Assembly: GCF_947648125.1 (NCBI RefSeq)
Contig: NZ_CANSMR010000028.1
Location: forward strand, 1-64,000
Direction of reading: 5' to 3'
Origin: an uncultured Bradyrhizobium sp.
Lineage (GTDB): Bacteria > Pseudomonadota > Alphaproteobacteria > Rhizobiales > Xanthobacteraceae
Length of the DNA: 64,000 nt
In this document: in pieces, positions 26,630 through 35,263 of the stretch
How the letters are laid out: each line of letters opens with the position of its first letter
Position numbering within the stretch: position 1 is the stretch's first letter
Notes under the pieces: generated by a model
Told to the model about the DNA's origin: nothing
What the model saw: only the letters and a program-made list of their open reading frames with translations
The model's database searches: none
Translations under genes and position numbers: made by a program

Positions 26630-26968
26630 TCACCGCCGCCAGGAGAAGATGTCGATATAGGATTTGATCTCGCCGGCATGCCTGAGCTCGGTGACATCGG
26701 CGACGATCTGCTTGCGCGAGGCGACAGCGTTGGGCCCCTCGCCGGCTGCAGCCGCCAGCCGCCGCGTTTCGCCTTCGAGGCGCTCGATCCGTTGGAAGAA
26801 ATAGAACGAGCGCAGGCCCGAGAGGGCATGCATCGTTGCATAGACCAGGACCAGGATCGCGACCGTCGCGCGCTGCTCGTATTTCTCCAGCAGGTTCAGC
26901 GTGAAATAGACCAGCCCCAGGAACACGAAGTTGGAGAGGATACGGTAGGCGTAGCTGGCAAAGATCAT
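26630..26968 (-). CDS. Small hypothetical membrane protein
   Basis: The 112-residue protein begins MIFASYAYRILSNFVFLGLV. Two hydrophobic segments (about 7-25 and 38-55) are followed by a charged helix with RIERLEGETRRLAAAAGEG, probably coiled coil. I chose the ATG at 26968, with GGAGCGCC just upstream, over 27058. It converges on the deacetylase. The function is unknown. Confidence 0.7.
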   Translation of the reverse strand: MIFASYAYRILSNFVFLGLVYFTLNLLEKYEQRATVAILVLVYATMHALSGLRSFYFFQRIERLEGETRRLAAAAGEGPNAVASRKQIVADVTELRHAGEIKSYIDIFSWRR

Positions 26969-27112
26969 CAGGCGCTCCGGGTGGGGCAGGCTTGGCCGCG
27001 CGATCGCAAGAGGCAGCCTTTGGTCGGCAGCGACATACCAACAGGGCCATGCACCCACTACTCTACCCGACCGGTGTTACAGGACCGCATCGACCACAGC
27101 TTCTCGTCACCA

Positions 27113-27128
27113 GCCGGCTCGAGCCGGC
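27113..27128. repeat. 16-bp perfect palindrome ahead of the retron operon
   Basis: GCCGGCTCGAGCCGGC lies 85 bases before the first retron-associated gene. A related hairpin, GCCGG-CTTGAA-CCGGC at 32059-32074, lies just ahead of the retron ncRNA. Either is a possible operator or attenuator. The pairing of the two sites is an observation, not proof of shared control. Confidence 0.5.
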
Positions 27129-27212
27129 ATGGCTGGCGCGCGGGTAGTCGCCCCATTGACGCGGCGCGGCCGGCTTGCGATGTAAGCCGCCCCGGACATC
27201 CCAGGGTGGTCA

Positions 27213-30200
27213 ATGCAAATCGTTCGTTCCGTTCGCCTCTGGATGAAGGAAGGCAGATCCGACAAGCTCTATGAAGTCGATCTGGTCGATCTGGAACGCG
27301 CCGCCGACGCACGATATCTCGTCAACTTCAGATATGGCCGTCGCGGCACCTCGTTGAGGGATGGAACCAAGACTCCGTCGCCGGTCACTCGCTCGAACGC
27401 CGAGAAGCTGTTCGATAGTGTCGTAGTATCCAAGATCAACGATGGCTATCGCCGCATCGACGGCGACGCACCACCGCTGGCCGTTCGCGACGCCGGCGAT
27501 GCCCACGGACGCGACACGGAATTGCTCAAGAAGCTCGCGCTCTGTGCACGAAGTGCGTGGCCCGAGAAGGAGCGCGACCGCCTGTTCTGGCGCCTTGGTG
27601 TGATCCGGCTGGCCGCCGCCTATCCCCAACTCGCCGCCTTCGCCGAGAAGGTCGGCGCGGCAAACGCGAGCTACAGCCTGGTATATGCGCTGGCGCGCTG
27701 TGGCGGTGCGGACGCCGCCCATCTGTTGCGCAGCTGCGCCGACCTCAATGTCAGCCTGGTGACGCGCGACTACGCCGCCTATGCCCTCGCAAGCGAACTG
27801 ATGGGCGCTCGGCAATTGTCGCCACGGCTGTCGCTGCCGCGAACCACGGATGCTGCGGCGACACGCGACATCGAGATGGCGCTGACGAACGGCAATGGCG
27901 CGGGCCTGACGCAGGCCCTGCTCGCGGCGAACTCGGCGCAACCGGGCTTCGCCAATCAGTTCCTCATTGCTCTTGCCCACCACGCGCTCGCAGACGACGC
28001 CGCGCGCAAGACGCTGCTCGCGGCTGTGCATGCGATGAGCCCACGACCGCCCTACGTGCAGGTGCTGCGACGCCTGTTCAAATATGCCGATCTCATCGAC
28101 GACGGCCCGCTGTTCGCCGCGACTGCACGACAGTTCGAGCTGGCTACGCCGATGTATTATCGCGGCCGGGTCTACAACGACCGAGTCTGGGTGCCCGGTT
28201 CGCGCCAGGCGCTGAAGCTCAGCGAGGAACAGCACAGCGCGGCTCCGCGCATCGCGCTGTCCGACCAGACCCTGTTCTACTTCAAGCGACGCGCCTGGCG
28301 CATGCTGCGCAAGCGTGCCGAACTCGGACAGGACGCCTTCACGGCGATGGCGGGTGAGCTCCTCCTCGCCTTCACCGACGCCGACGGCATCAAGCCGGCG
28401 ACATGGACCGAGCATGTCCGTATCGACGGCAGCTTTCGTCCCGTTCCCCATTCCGCCGAGGCGCTGAGCCGCGTGTGGAGCGTCAGCCACCTGCTGCATG
28501 CCGGGGGCCAGACCAGCCGCTTCAATGACAAGGCTCTCACCCATCGCCATGTCGGCACGCGCACGCCCGCGCAGCGCGAGGAAGCCTTTCCCGCGCTATG
28601 GGATGCGCAGCCGCAGCGGCTGCTGCGCATCGCGACGCTGGCGCGCAATCATGCGGCGGCGCGCTTCGCGGCAGAGGCGCTGCGGCAGGGCCCGCCGCGG
28701 CCCGATGCGATGGACGTGGCTGCGATCGGCGGCCTGCTGGCCTCGCCCTATCCCGAGGTCACCGCGCTCGCGGCCACGATCGCGCGGCGCCTGATCGATG
28801 CCGACAAGGCCGATGCGGCATTGATCGCCGCGCTGCTCGAGGCGTCGGCGCCCGACATGCGCGACCTGGCCATCCGTGCCATTGACGACCGCACCGACTG
28901 GCCGTGGGCCGACGCCGCCCTTGCACGCGCCGCGCTGACGAGCCCGCACGATCACGTGCAAGGCCGCATGCGCGGCTGGCTACGCGACCGAGCGCCTTCA
29001 CGGGACCAACGCGCCCACGCGACGGAGGCGTTCGCAGCCTGGCTCGCGCAGTTGCCGCCAGAACTTGACGATCTGCAGCGCGCCGGCCTCACTGCCGCTC
29101 TCGCGCTGCTGCCGCAACTATGGCCGGATCGCGACTGCCCGCTGCAGCCGGAGGTGATCGAAAGCCTGACCGGTCACGCCAGCCCCGACGTGCAGGCAGC
29201 CAGCATCCAGCTCATCGCCGTCACCCCGACGCGGCCTGACGACCTGCCGACAGCGTTTTGGCAGGCGATCCTGCAGGCCGACGCGCCGGAAATCCGTATT
29301 GCCTCGATGAGCCTGCTGGCACGGCTCGACGACGCCGCGCTCGCGCAACATCGCGATGGCATCGCTTTGGCGGCCACCGGCGCTCATGCAGGGCTGCGAG
29401 CGGCTGCGCGGCCACTCGTTGCACGCCTCGCGGCAGCCGACGAGGCTTTCGCCGTTCGGTTGCGCGACGCGCTGATGACTGGCCTCTTTCGCGCCGAGCC
29501 GGTCGAAGGCCATGCCGCCGACATGGTCGCACTCTTCGTCGAGGCCTTGCCGCAGGCAGCGGCTGCCATCGACGATGGCACCCTATGGCGCCTGCTGCAA
29601 GCGCGCGCGGCCGGCGCCCGCATGCTGGGCGCAAAGCTGCTGGAGAGCAGCGACCCGTCGCGCTTCTCGGTCCGTCAACTCGCCCGCCTCGGCAACCATT
29701 CGTTTGCCGCCGTGCGCCGCTTCGCGCTGCATGCGTTTGCGACCGACGAGCCGCGCTTCCGCGCCGACCCGCAGAATGCCGTGCTGCTGGTCGAGAGCGA
29801 ATGGGACGATGTACGAACAGTCGCGGTGAACCGCCTCACGGCATGGCCCAGCGAAGCGCTGCCGGCGGCGGCGCTGGCAGTGATGGCGGACTCGACCGTG
29901 CCCGCGGTGCAGGACGGCGCCCGCCTGCTGCTGCGGCGCAGCCTCGCTGACGGCGATGTCGCCGAGGTGCTGGGCCGCGTATTGGAGCACCCCTCCGGCA
30001 GCTTCCATCTCTTCGTCACCGAGCTGATCACCGGCGATTCGCTGGCGGATGCGGCGATCTTCGCCAAATTCCTCACCCAGGCCCGCATCATCCTGATGCA
30101 GATCAACCGCGGGCGCATCGCCAAGGACCGGATCTTCACGTCACTACGCAACGAGGCGCTGGCGCACCGGGATCGCGCAGCGGCGATCGCACAGCTGCTG

Positions 30201-30365
30201 CACGACTTCACGCTCAGCGTGACCCTGCGTGACAAGGCGCCCGCACTGATCATCCTGCGCGACATCGCTCATGCCTGGCCGGATCTCAGCCTGCCCGTCA
30301 CCGTGGCCCGCGCCGGCCGCACGCCGCCGGGCGGCGGCTCGCAAACCAGCGGAACCGCCGCATGA
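27213..30365 (+). CDS. WGR-domain/HEAT(ARM)-repeat protein, retron-associated
   Basis: The 1050-residue protein has an N-terminal WGR-type domain (about 1-85; the signature reads YGRRGTS in place of WGR-x-G). The rest is an alpha-helical solenoid in which short Ala/Leu/Asp-rich helix pairs recur from about residue 100 to 1030, consistent with HEAT/ARM repeats. WGR domains bind DNA ends or nucleic acid in PARPs and MolR proteins. It has no enzyme motif that I can see. The ATGA overlap (30362-30365) couples it to the SWIM protein. It is a plausible effector or scaffold of the retron at 32.1-34.2 kb, and matches the ARM component I recall for type XIII retrons. Confidence 0.85.
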   Translation: MQIVRSVRLWMKEGRSDKLYEVDLVDLERAADARYLVNFRYGRRGTSLRDGTKTPSPVTRSNAEKLFDSVVVSKINDGYRRIDGDAPPLAVRDAGDAHGRDTELLKKLALCARSAWPEKERDRLFWRLGVIRLAAAYPQLAAFAEKVGAANASYSLVYALARCGGADAAHLLRSCADLNVSLVTRDYAAYALASELMGARQLSPRLSLPRTTDAAATRDIEMALTNGNGAGLTQALLAANSAQPGFANQFLIALAHHALADDAARKTLLAAVHAMSPRPPYVQVLRRLFKYADLIDDGPLFAATARQFELATPMYYRGRVYNDRVWVPGSRQALKLSEEQHSAAPRIALSDQTLFYFKRRAWRMLRKRAELGQDAFTAMAGELLLAFTDADGIKPATWTEHVRIDGSFRPVPHSAEALSRVWSVSHLLHAGGQTSRFNDKALTHRHVGTRTPAQREEAFPALWDAQPQRLLRIATLARNHAAARFAAEALRQGPPRPDAMDVAAIGGLLASPYPEVTALAATIARRLIDADKADAALIAALLEASAPDMRDLAIRAIDDRTDWPWADAALARAALTSPHDHVQGRMRGWLRDRAPSRDQRAHATEAFAAWLAQLPPELDDLQRAGLTAALALLPQLWPDRDCPLQPEVIESLTGHASPDVQAASIQLIAVTPTRPDDLPTAFWQAILQADAPEIRIASMSLLARLDDAALAQHRDGIALAATGAHAGLRAAARPLVARLAAADEAFAVRLRDALMTGLFRAEPVEGHAADMVALFVEALPQAAAAIDDGTLWRLLQARAAGARMLGAKLLESSDPSRFSVRQLARLGNHSFAAVRRFALHAFATDEPRFRADPQNAVLLVESEWDDVRTVAVNRLTAWPSEALPAAALAVMADSTVPAVQDGARLLLRRSLADGDVAEVLGRVLEHPSGSFHLFVTELITGDSLADAAIFAKFLTQARIILMQINRGRIAKDRIFTSLRNEALAHRDRAAAIAQLLHDFTLSVTLRDKAPALIILRDIAHAWPDLSLPVTVARAGRTPPGGGSQTSGTAA

Positions 30366-32032
30366 ATTTCGCGTATCGATTTCTCGGCAGCAGCAGCGCG
30401 TCGTCCGACGCCGCCTCGTCGTCGTTCGCCTTCGCGCCGGACACGCTGCGCCAGCCGACTTTCTTCACCGGCAAGGTCGCGCGTCACCTCGCGTTTCGTG
30501 AGGCGATCTCCGCGCTGCATCACGTCGTCGTCTCGGACCTGCGCTTCAAGCCGCGCGATCGCACCGCCTATTTCGAGTGGCTGAAGCAGAACGAGGCCAA
30601 CTTCCTCGCCGAGGCGACAGCGCAATCCGCGGCGCTCAAGCCGCGCATCGCGGAATTGCAGGACCGCATCCGCGGCTTCGACCGCGAGCGCGATCGGCTG
30701 ATGAAGCCGTTCTGGGCGGCGCGGCAATCTTATTTCAACTACCTCTACAAGCAGAACCGCGACGCCTGGATCGTGCTCGATCCGGTAATCACAGTGCATC
30801 CGGACGAGATTTTCTTCGAGTGCTTCAGCCTCGACGAATCGAGCTACGGGCGGCTGTCGTGCGACCACGACGTGTTCGAGAGCCTCGGCGAGATGGCGTT
30901 CGGCACCACCAATATCGACTACAGCCACGCCCTCTACGACGAATTCCAGAAGATCCGCTCCTACCGCGACACCACGCTCACCATCGATCCGTCCGGATTC
31001 GAGGTGCAGACCGGCGACGACCTCGACTTCCGCGAGGAGAAGATCGACCTGCCGGATAGCTGGGTGCGCGGCTTCCTGCAGGTGTCGAGTGCCATGACCC
31101 TGCCGGCGCATGTGTTCGACCTGCACCCCGTGGACATGGCCAATATCCTCACCCGCCTCGCGCAGAGGAAGGAGCAAGCCGGCCCGCGCTCTCTGCGATT
31201 CGTGCTGAAGCCGGACGCGCCGGTGGAGGTCGTCATCGAGCCATGGCACGACCGGCTCACCTTCCGCCGCTCGATCTATCGCGGCCCGGCGCCCGCCGAG
31301 ATCCGCATCTGGGGCCGGCGGCGGCTTGCCATTCTCGGGCGGGCGCTGCCGCTGGCGCGGTCGGTGCGGGTGCATTTGAGCGGGACCGGCCTGCCGTCGT
31401 TCTTCGTCGTCGATTTTGGCGGTCTGCGCTTCACGCTCGGCCTGTCCGGCTGGACCGCGAACGACTGGTCGTCCGCCGGGCAATTCGACCTGCTCGCGCC
31501 GCGCCACAAGGTCGACAACGACACGGCCCAACGCGTTTTCGCAGCGCTCAGCAAATCCCACGCGGCGAGCGCCGCCGAGCTGGCGCGACAGACCGGTGTC
31601 GACCAGGCGCTGGTGCATGCGGCGCTCACCGCCTACACTCAGGCCGGACGCGTCATGTTCGACCTCGACAAGTCGCTGTACCGCCTGCGCGAGCTGACGC
31701 GCGAGCCGCTGTCCCCCGCCCGGCTGCGCTTCGCCAGCGCGCAGGAGGAGAAAGCCAATCGCCTGATCAACGCCAACCTCGTGACGATCGGCAACATAGA
31801 TCGCAACCAGGGCGTTCGCGCGATCAACGGCAGCGTGCTCGACAACGCCCGCACCGAGCAGGTGAATCTCGTCATCGACGATGACGACCGTCTCGTCGAG
31901 GCGCGGTGCAGCTGTCATTTCTACGGCCACAACAAGATGATGCGCGGCCCTTGCGAACACATGCTCGCATTGCGCCGGATCTTCCATTCACAAATCGAGG
32001 GCGTCGCCCAGGATGGACCCGCCATCGCATGA
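30362..32032 (+). CDS. Winged-helix/SWIM zinc-finger protein, retron-associated
   Basis: The 556-residue protein has an N-terminal region rich in Ser (1-25) and a helical segment (70-130). A mixed alpha/beta middle part follows, then a winged-helix-like segment (about 388-445: AQRVFAALSKSH, AAELARQTGVDQALVHAALT, GRVMFDLDKSLYRLREL). It ends in a C-terminal SWIM zinc finger with ligands C516, C518, C531 and H533. SWIM domains bind DNA or proteins. The architecture fits the 'WHSWIM' partner of type XIII retrons as I recall that classification. It overlaps the WGR/HEAT gene by 4 bases and ends 68 bases before the predicted retron RNA. Confidence 0.87.
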   Translation: MNFAYRFLGSSSASSDAASSSFAFAPDTLRQPTFFTGKVARHLAFREAISALHHVVVSDLRFKPRDRTAYFEWLKQNEANFLAEATAQSAALKPRIAELQDRIRGFDRERDRLMKPFWAARQSYFNYLYKQNRDAWIVLDPVITVHPDEIFFECFSLDESSYGRLSCDHDVFESLGEMAFGTTNIDYSHALYDEFQKIRSYRDTTLTIDPSGFEVQTGDDLDFREEKIDLPDSWVRGFLQVSSAMTLPAHVFDLHPVDMANILTRLAQRKEQAGPRSLRFVLKPDAPVEVVIEPWHDRLTFRRSIYRGPAPAEIRIWGRRRLAILGRALPLARSVRVHLSGTGLPSFFVVDFGGLRFTLGLSGWTANDWSSAGQFDLLAPRHKVDNDTAQRVFAALSKSHAASAAELARQTGVDQALVHAALTAYTQAGRVMFDLDKSLYRLRELTREPLSPARLRFASAQEEKANRLINANLVTIGNIDRNQGVRAINGSVLDNARTEQVNLVIDDDDRLVEARCSCHFYGHNKMMRGPCEHMLALRRIFHSQIEGVAQDGPAIA

Positions 32033-32064
32033 GTGACATGAGAGCTGCCATCTGCAGAGCCGGC

Positions 32065-32094
32065 TTGAACCGGCCACGACAATTCGCGTATCAC
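32065..32094 (+). promoter_or_regulatory. Candidate promoter of the retron ncRNA
   Basis: TTGAAC (32065-32070) and TATCAC (32089-32094) are separated by 18 bases, a workable sigma-70-type spacing. Transcription would begin about 7 bases downstream, at about 32101, which is exactly where the a1 arm of the predicted ncRNA starts. The -10 box is weak, and transcription may instead come through from the upstream genes. Confidence 0.45.
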
Positions 32095-32099
32095 TGCAT

Positions 32100-32335
32100 T
32101 CGGAAGGGCGCAGGCCGGTCAGGACCTTGCAATCCGGGCGGCGTATCGCCGTCCTTGCACTATGACCACGCATGCGTCACTGGCCCGATCTTCACTGGGC
32201 CGGGGCAGTCCACCCGTACGCAATCGCAGAATGGGTTCCTTGAACCCAATTGCGTACGGGTGGACGCCCCGGCGTCGAGTGGATCGATCCAGTTCTTAGA
32301 AGAGACGAAGGCAACCCGGCCTGCGCCCTTTCCGA
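32100..32335 (+). ncRNA. Predicted retron ncRNA (msr-msd)
   Basis: The 352-base gap before the reverse transcriptase folds as retron RNAs do. The outer a1/a2 stem pairs 32100-32118 with 32316-32335 (19 base pairs, one bulged base at 32329). Just inside lies an msr-type hairpin, 32136-32143 with 32147-32154 (loop TAT, one G-T pair). Then comes a very long msd hairpin: 32208-32224 pairs with 32249-32265 (17 bp) and 32199-32206 with 32266-32273 (8 bp), with a single bulged A at 32207. Its tip forms a second hairpin, TGGGTTC-CTT-GAACCCA (32232-32248). A 12-base palindrome, TGGATCGATCCA (32280-32291), sits before a2. The branching guanosine is probably G122 or G123 of 32122-32123, just after a1. 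No protein-coding sense is expected here. Confidence 0.88.
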
Positions 32336-32384
32336 TCCCCCTCCACAAGACTGCCGCGCCCCTCCTGAACGGAGGGCTGGCCGC

Positions 32385-34196
32385 GTGAACGAGACCATTG
32401 CTCCCGGCACGCTGACGCGTCAGGAACTCTACGACCGCATCCGCCAGTCGTCGAAGGACGAGGTCATCCTCGAAGAGATGATCCGGCTCGGTTTCTGGCC
32501 CGACGGCGAAGACGCACCGGCGCCGGCCGCGGACGTGATCCGCGCCCGCGCAGACGCGATGCGCGAACTCACCGAACTGCAGCGTCAGAACGCCACGCTC
32601 GGCGATCCCGAGCGGGCGCTGAAGGAAATGCACAAGCGCCGCAAGGCCGAAGCGATGGCGCGGCGGCAGGAGACCAAGCGTCGCAACGCGGAGGCATGCC
32701 AAAGCCGGGCCTTTGCCTGGTACGATCGGCGCAAGCGCGACGTGCTCTATCTCGGCGAGGACGTCTCGCGGGGCCTTCACACCCGTACGGCCACCACGCC
32801 CTTGCACGACGGCCTGCCCCCGCTCGCCGATGCCAAGGCGCTGGCTGACGCGATGGGCATAGCACTGGGCGAGCTGCGCTTCCTCGCCTTCAACAGAAAA
32901 GTGGCGTTGGTCAACCACTATCAGCGCTTCACGATCCCCAAGAAGAGCGGCGGCGAGCGATTGATCTCGGCGCCGATGCCGCGTCTCAAGCGCACGCAAT
33001 ATTGGGTGCTGGACAACGTTCTCGCACGGGTGCCACTCCATGATGCCGCGCACGGCTTTGCAGCGCAGCGCTCCATCCTGACCAATGCGCGCAACCATGT
33101 CGGCCGCGACGTGGTGATCAATCTCGATCTCAAGGATTTCTTCCCGACCTTGACCTACGCTCGCGTCAAGGGCCTGTTCGAGGCGCTGGGCTATGCCGAA
33201 GCGGTCGCGATTCCGCTCGCGCTGTTGTGCACCGAGCCGATGGTCGACGAAGTGGCGCTCGACGGCGAACGCCACTTCGTTGCCGACGGTCCGCGGCTGC
33301 TGCCGCAGGGCGCGCCGACCAGCCCGGCGATCACCAACCTGATCTGCCGCAAGCTCGACCGACGTCTTGTGGGGCTCGCGCGCACACTTGGTTTCGTCTA
33401 CAGCCGCTACGCCGACGATCTGACCTTCTCCGGCTCGGGCGAAGCCTTGAAGAAGATCGGCACCTTGCTCAAGGCCGTGCACGGCATCGTCGAGGCCGAA
33501 GGATTCAGGGTCCATCCGGACAAGACGCGCGTGATGCGCCGCTCGACGCGCCAGGAGGTCACCGGCCTCACCGTCAACGAGGCGGTAGCCGTGCCGCGCG
33601 ACCTGCTGCGCCGTTACCGCGCCGTGCTGCAACAGGTCGAGCGCCACGGGCCGGCTGGCAAGCATTTCGGCCCCGGCAAGGACGTGATCCGGTCGCTGCT
33701 CGGCTTCGGCCATTTCGCCGCGATGGTGGATCCGGAAAGCGGCACGCCGTTGTTGCAGCGAGCGCAGCGCCTCGCCGCACAGTATGGACCCGTCCCTTCC
33801 GCGCGGCGTCCGACTCGCGCCGCATTCCGCAAGGCCGCGGCCGCCGGCCAGACGCCGCCCGGCCGGCAATGGAATCCCGCCGAGCGGCCGCCGCCACCGC
33901 CGGATCCGGTGTTGGTCGCGCTGGCACGACAGGACGAAAAGAAGCGGACGGCGCAGGCGCGCGCCGCAGCGCCGGGCCCCTCGCGCATGCCCAACGTTCC
34001 GCCACCGCCGGTGAGCGTCACGCGCGTGGTCGGCCCGCAGGCTGCTCCCCCGTCGGCACCGAGCGGGACAAGGCAGCCGTGGTTCGTCACGGCACTGGTG
34101 ATCGTCGCGGCACTCGCCGTGCTGCTGCTCCCTGGCGGCCCCGCAATCGCCGGCGCGATGCTGTTTCTTTACTTCAGCCGTTGGTGGAAATGGTGA
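32385..34196 (+). CDS. Retron reverse transcriptase with C-terminal membrane anchor
   Basis: The 603-residue protein contains a group of retron RT hallmarks: NAxxH (N234-H238 in ILTNARNHVG), the first catalytic Asp (D248 in LDLKDFFPT), LPQGAPTSP (306-314), YADD (342-345) and VTG (392-394). It would copy the adjacent msd RNA into msDNA. The GTG at 32385 is the likely start: GGAGGG ends 8 bases upstream, and the start falls after a2. An in-frame ATG at 32250 would run through the msd hairpin and is rejected. Unusual parts are a charged helical N-terminal extension (about 1-130), a Pro-rich linker (about 490-565) and a C-terminal hydrophobic segment (about 566-596), suggesting anchoring in the membrane. 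Retron RTs are normally 300-400 residues. Confidence 0.93.
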   Translation: MNETIAPGTLTRQELYDRIRQSSKDEVILEEMIRLGFWPDGEDAPAPAADVIRARADAMRELTELQRQNATLGDPERALKEMHKRRKAEAMARRQETKRRNAEACQSRAFAWYDRRKRDVLYLGEDVSRGLHTRTATTPLHDGLPPLADAKALADAMGIALGELRFLAFNRKVALVNHYQRFTIPKKSGGERLISAPMPRLKRTQYWVLDNVLARVPLHDAAHGFAAQRSILTNARNHVGRDVVINLDLKDFFPTLTYARVKGLFEALGYAEAVAIPLALLCTEPMVDEVALDGERHFVADGPRLLPQGAPTSPAITNLICRKLDRRLVGLARTLGFVYSRYADDLTFSGSGEALKKIGTLLKAVHGIVEAEGFRVHPDKTRVMRRSTRQEVTGLTVNEAVAVPRDLLRRYRAVLQQVERHGPAGKHFGPGKDVIRSLLGFGHFAAMVDPESGTPLLQRAQRLAAQYGPVPSARRPTRAAFRKAAAAGQTPPGRQWNPAERPPPPPDPVLVALARQDEKKRTAQARAAAPGPSRMPNVPPPPVSVTRVVGPQAAPPSAPSGTRQPWFVTALVIVAALAVLLLPGGPAIAGAMLFLYFSRWWKW

Positions 34197-34420
34197 ACGA
34201 CCGCCCCGTCGCGCCGGTCTTCGACCAGCCGACGAAAGACGGAAGATAGAGAGTCCAGGAGGGAGAATCGCCGGGGGTGATTCAGCCGGGCGGCGGCGTC
34301 ATGGTGGCCTCCGCGCACGGCGGAAGCGGACCTGAACTCCACCGTTCAACGTTGCACCACGTCCCATACCGGGAGCATGGGAGCTAAAACCGCAACAATT
34401 TCAATCGGAAATTCCAAGTG

Positions 34421-34607
34421 TGGTGCGCTCGGAGGGCGGGCGCATTTATTGCGATATCAACGAGTTGCCCAGATTCGTCAAACAAAAAGGTGCATTTCGC
34501 GCGCAGAAGTGCTTTTCGGCCCTGCCTCACCCGACAGCCATCAAGCGCCGGCCCAGCCCCGTGCTTGATCGCCGAGAGCACCTAAACTCTCGCGCAGAGG
34601 AAAGATA
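34421..34607 (+). repeat. 187-bp dispersed repeat, copy 1
   Basis: Aligned by eye with 59594-59780, this copy differs at only four of 187 positions and shows no gaps. Both copies keep a short frame on each strand (plus: begins VRSEGGRIYCDINELP; minus: begins MLSAIKHGAGPALDG). A small conserved gene fragment inside the repeat is possible, but neither frame is recognisable. Confidence 0.9.
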
Positions 34608-35010
34608 TGCCCCACTTCGGGGAAGAACTAAGCCCTAAAGGAAAACGGCCCTAGCACCCTTGGAGGTTAATGCTGAGGCAGTTTCACCATGCCGCTGAAT
34701 CGAAAGGGGCCGCTGGCAATGCGGCCCCCAGCCGAGAAAATTTTCAAAAAGCGCGTTACCGATTGAAATACCCTGCCATCGGCAAGGATTAATTTACTCT
34801 TATCCACAGGATTTGAGGATTCCGGAAGAACACGGTGGTCCTGAGTCGGATCACACGAAAAGGCCTCAGCTCTCTGGGGGACAGATGGAGCTGAGGCCAA
34901 ATACGGCCAGACCAAACGTGTACATCCGTCGTCGGCCTAGTGTGAGCCCATCATGGCACCGCGACGGGCCAGCGCCAACTTGGCAAGCGGCGCACCTCGA
35001 ATTTCCCCCG

Positions 35011-35056
35011 CTAAAGTGCGAGCCTCTGGTGGTGCCGTTTCCTATTTTCGCAAACC
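35011..35056 (+). repeat. Short dispersed repeat, copy 1
   Basis: The segment beginning CTAAAGTGCGAGCCTCTGGT recurs at 59829-59875 with a few changes. It lies 403 bases after the 187-bp repeat here but only 48 bases after it at the second site, so the intervening DNA differs by an insertion or deletion. Confidence 0.75.
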
Positions 35057-35263
35057 GGGAAGGTGTGGGGTCATGTTGTTGCTCCTCTGATGTGACCCTG
35101 GGGGCGGACTTTACCTGCCATTTGATGTCCGGTCTGCTCCCGGGAGCGACGCGGTTGCTGCGTGGCAACGAAATGACGCGATGGGCCGACTCCGGACTCA
35201 TGCACCGCAACATGATCGGCACAAAAGGAAGGACAGCCTCGAGCGCAGGGGCGCTATTTTTCG

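Larger units (their letters stand above)
34197..35263. other. Gene-poor stretch downstream of the retron
   Basis: About 1.07 kb with no gene I can support. It holds one copy of a 187-bp dispersed repeat (34421-34607) and one copy of a shorter repeat (35011-35056), both recurring near 59.6-59.9 kb. Small frames overlapping the repeats cannot be assigned. Confidence 0.6.

Noticed and set aside
32250..32384. N-terminal extension of the reverse transcriptase
   Set aside because: It overlaps the msd hairpin and a2 arm, and a better GTG with a ribosome site lies at 32385.
34384..34638. Short genes inside the 187-bp repeat
   Set aside because: Frames exist on both strands in both copies but neither has a recognised family or clear start; annotated as repeat instead.
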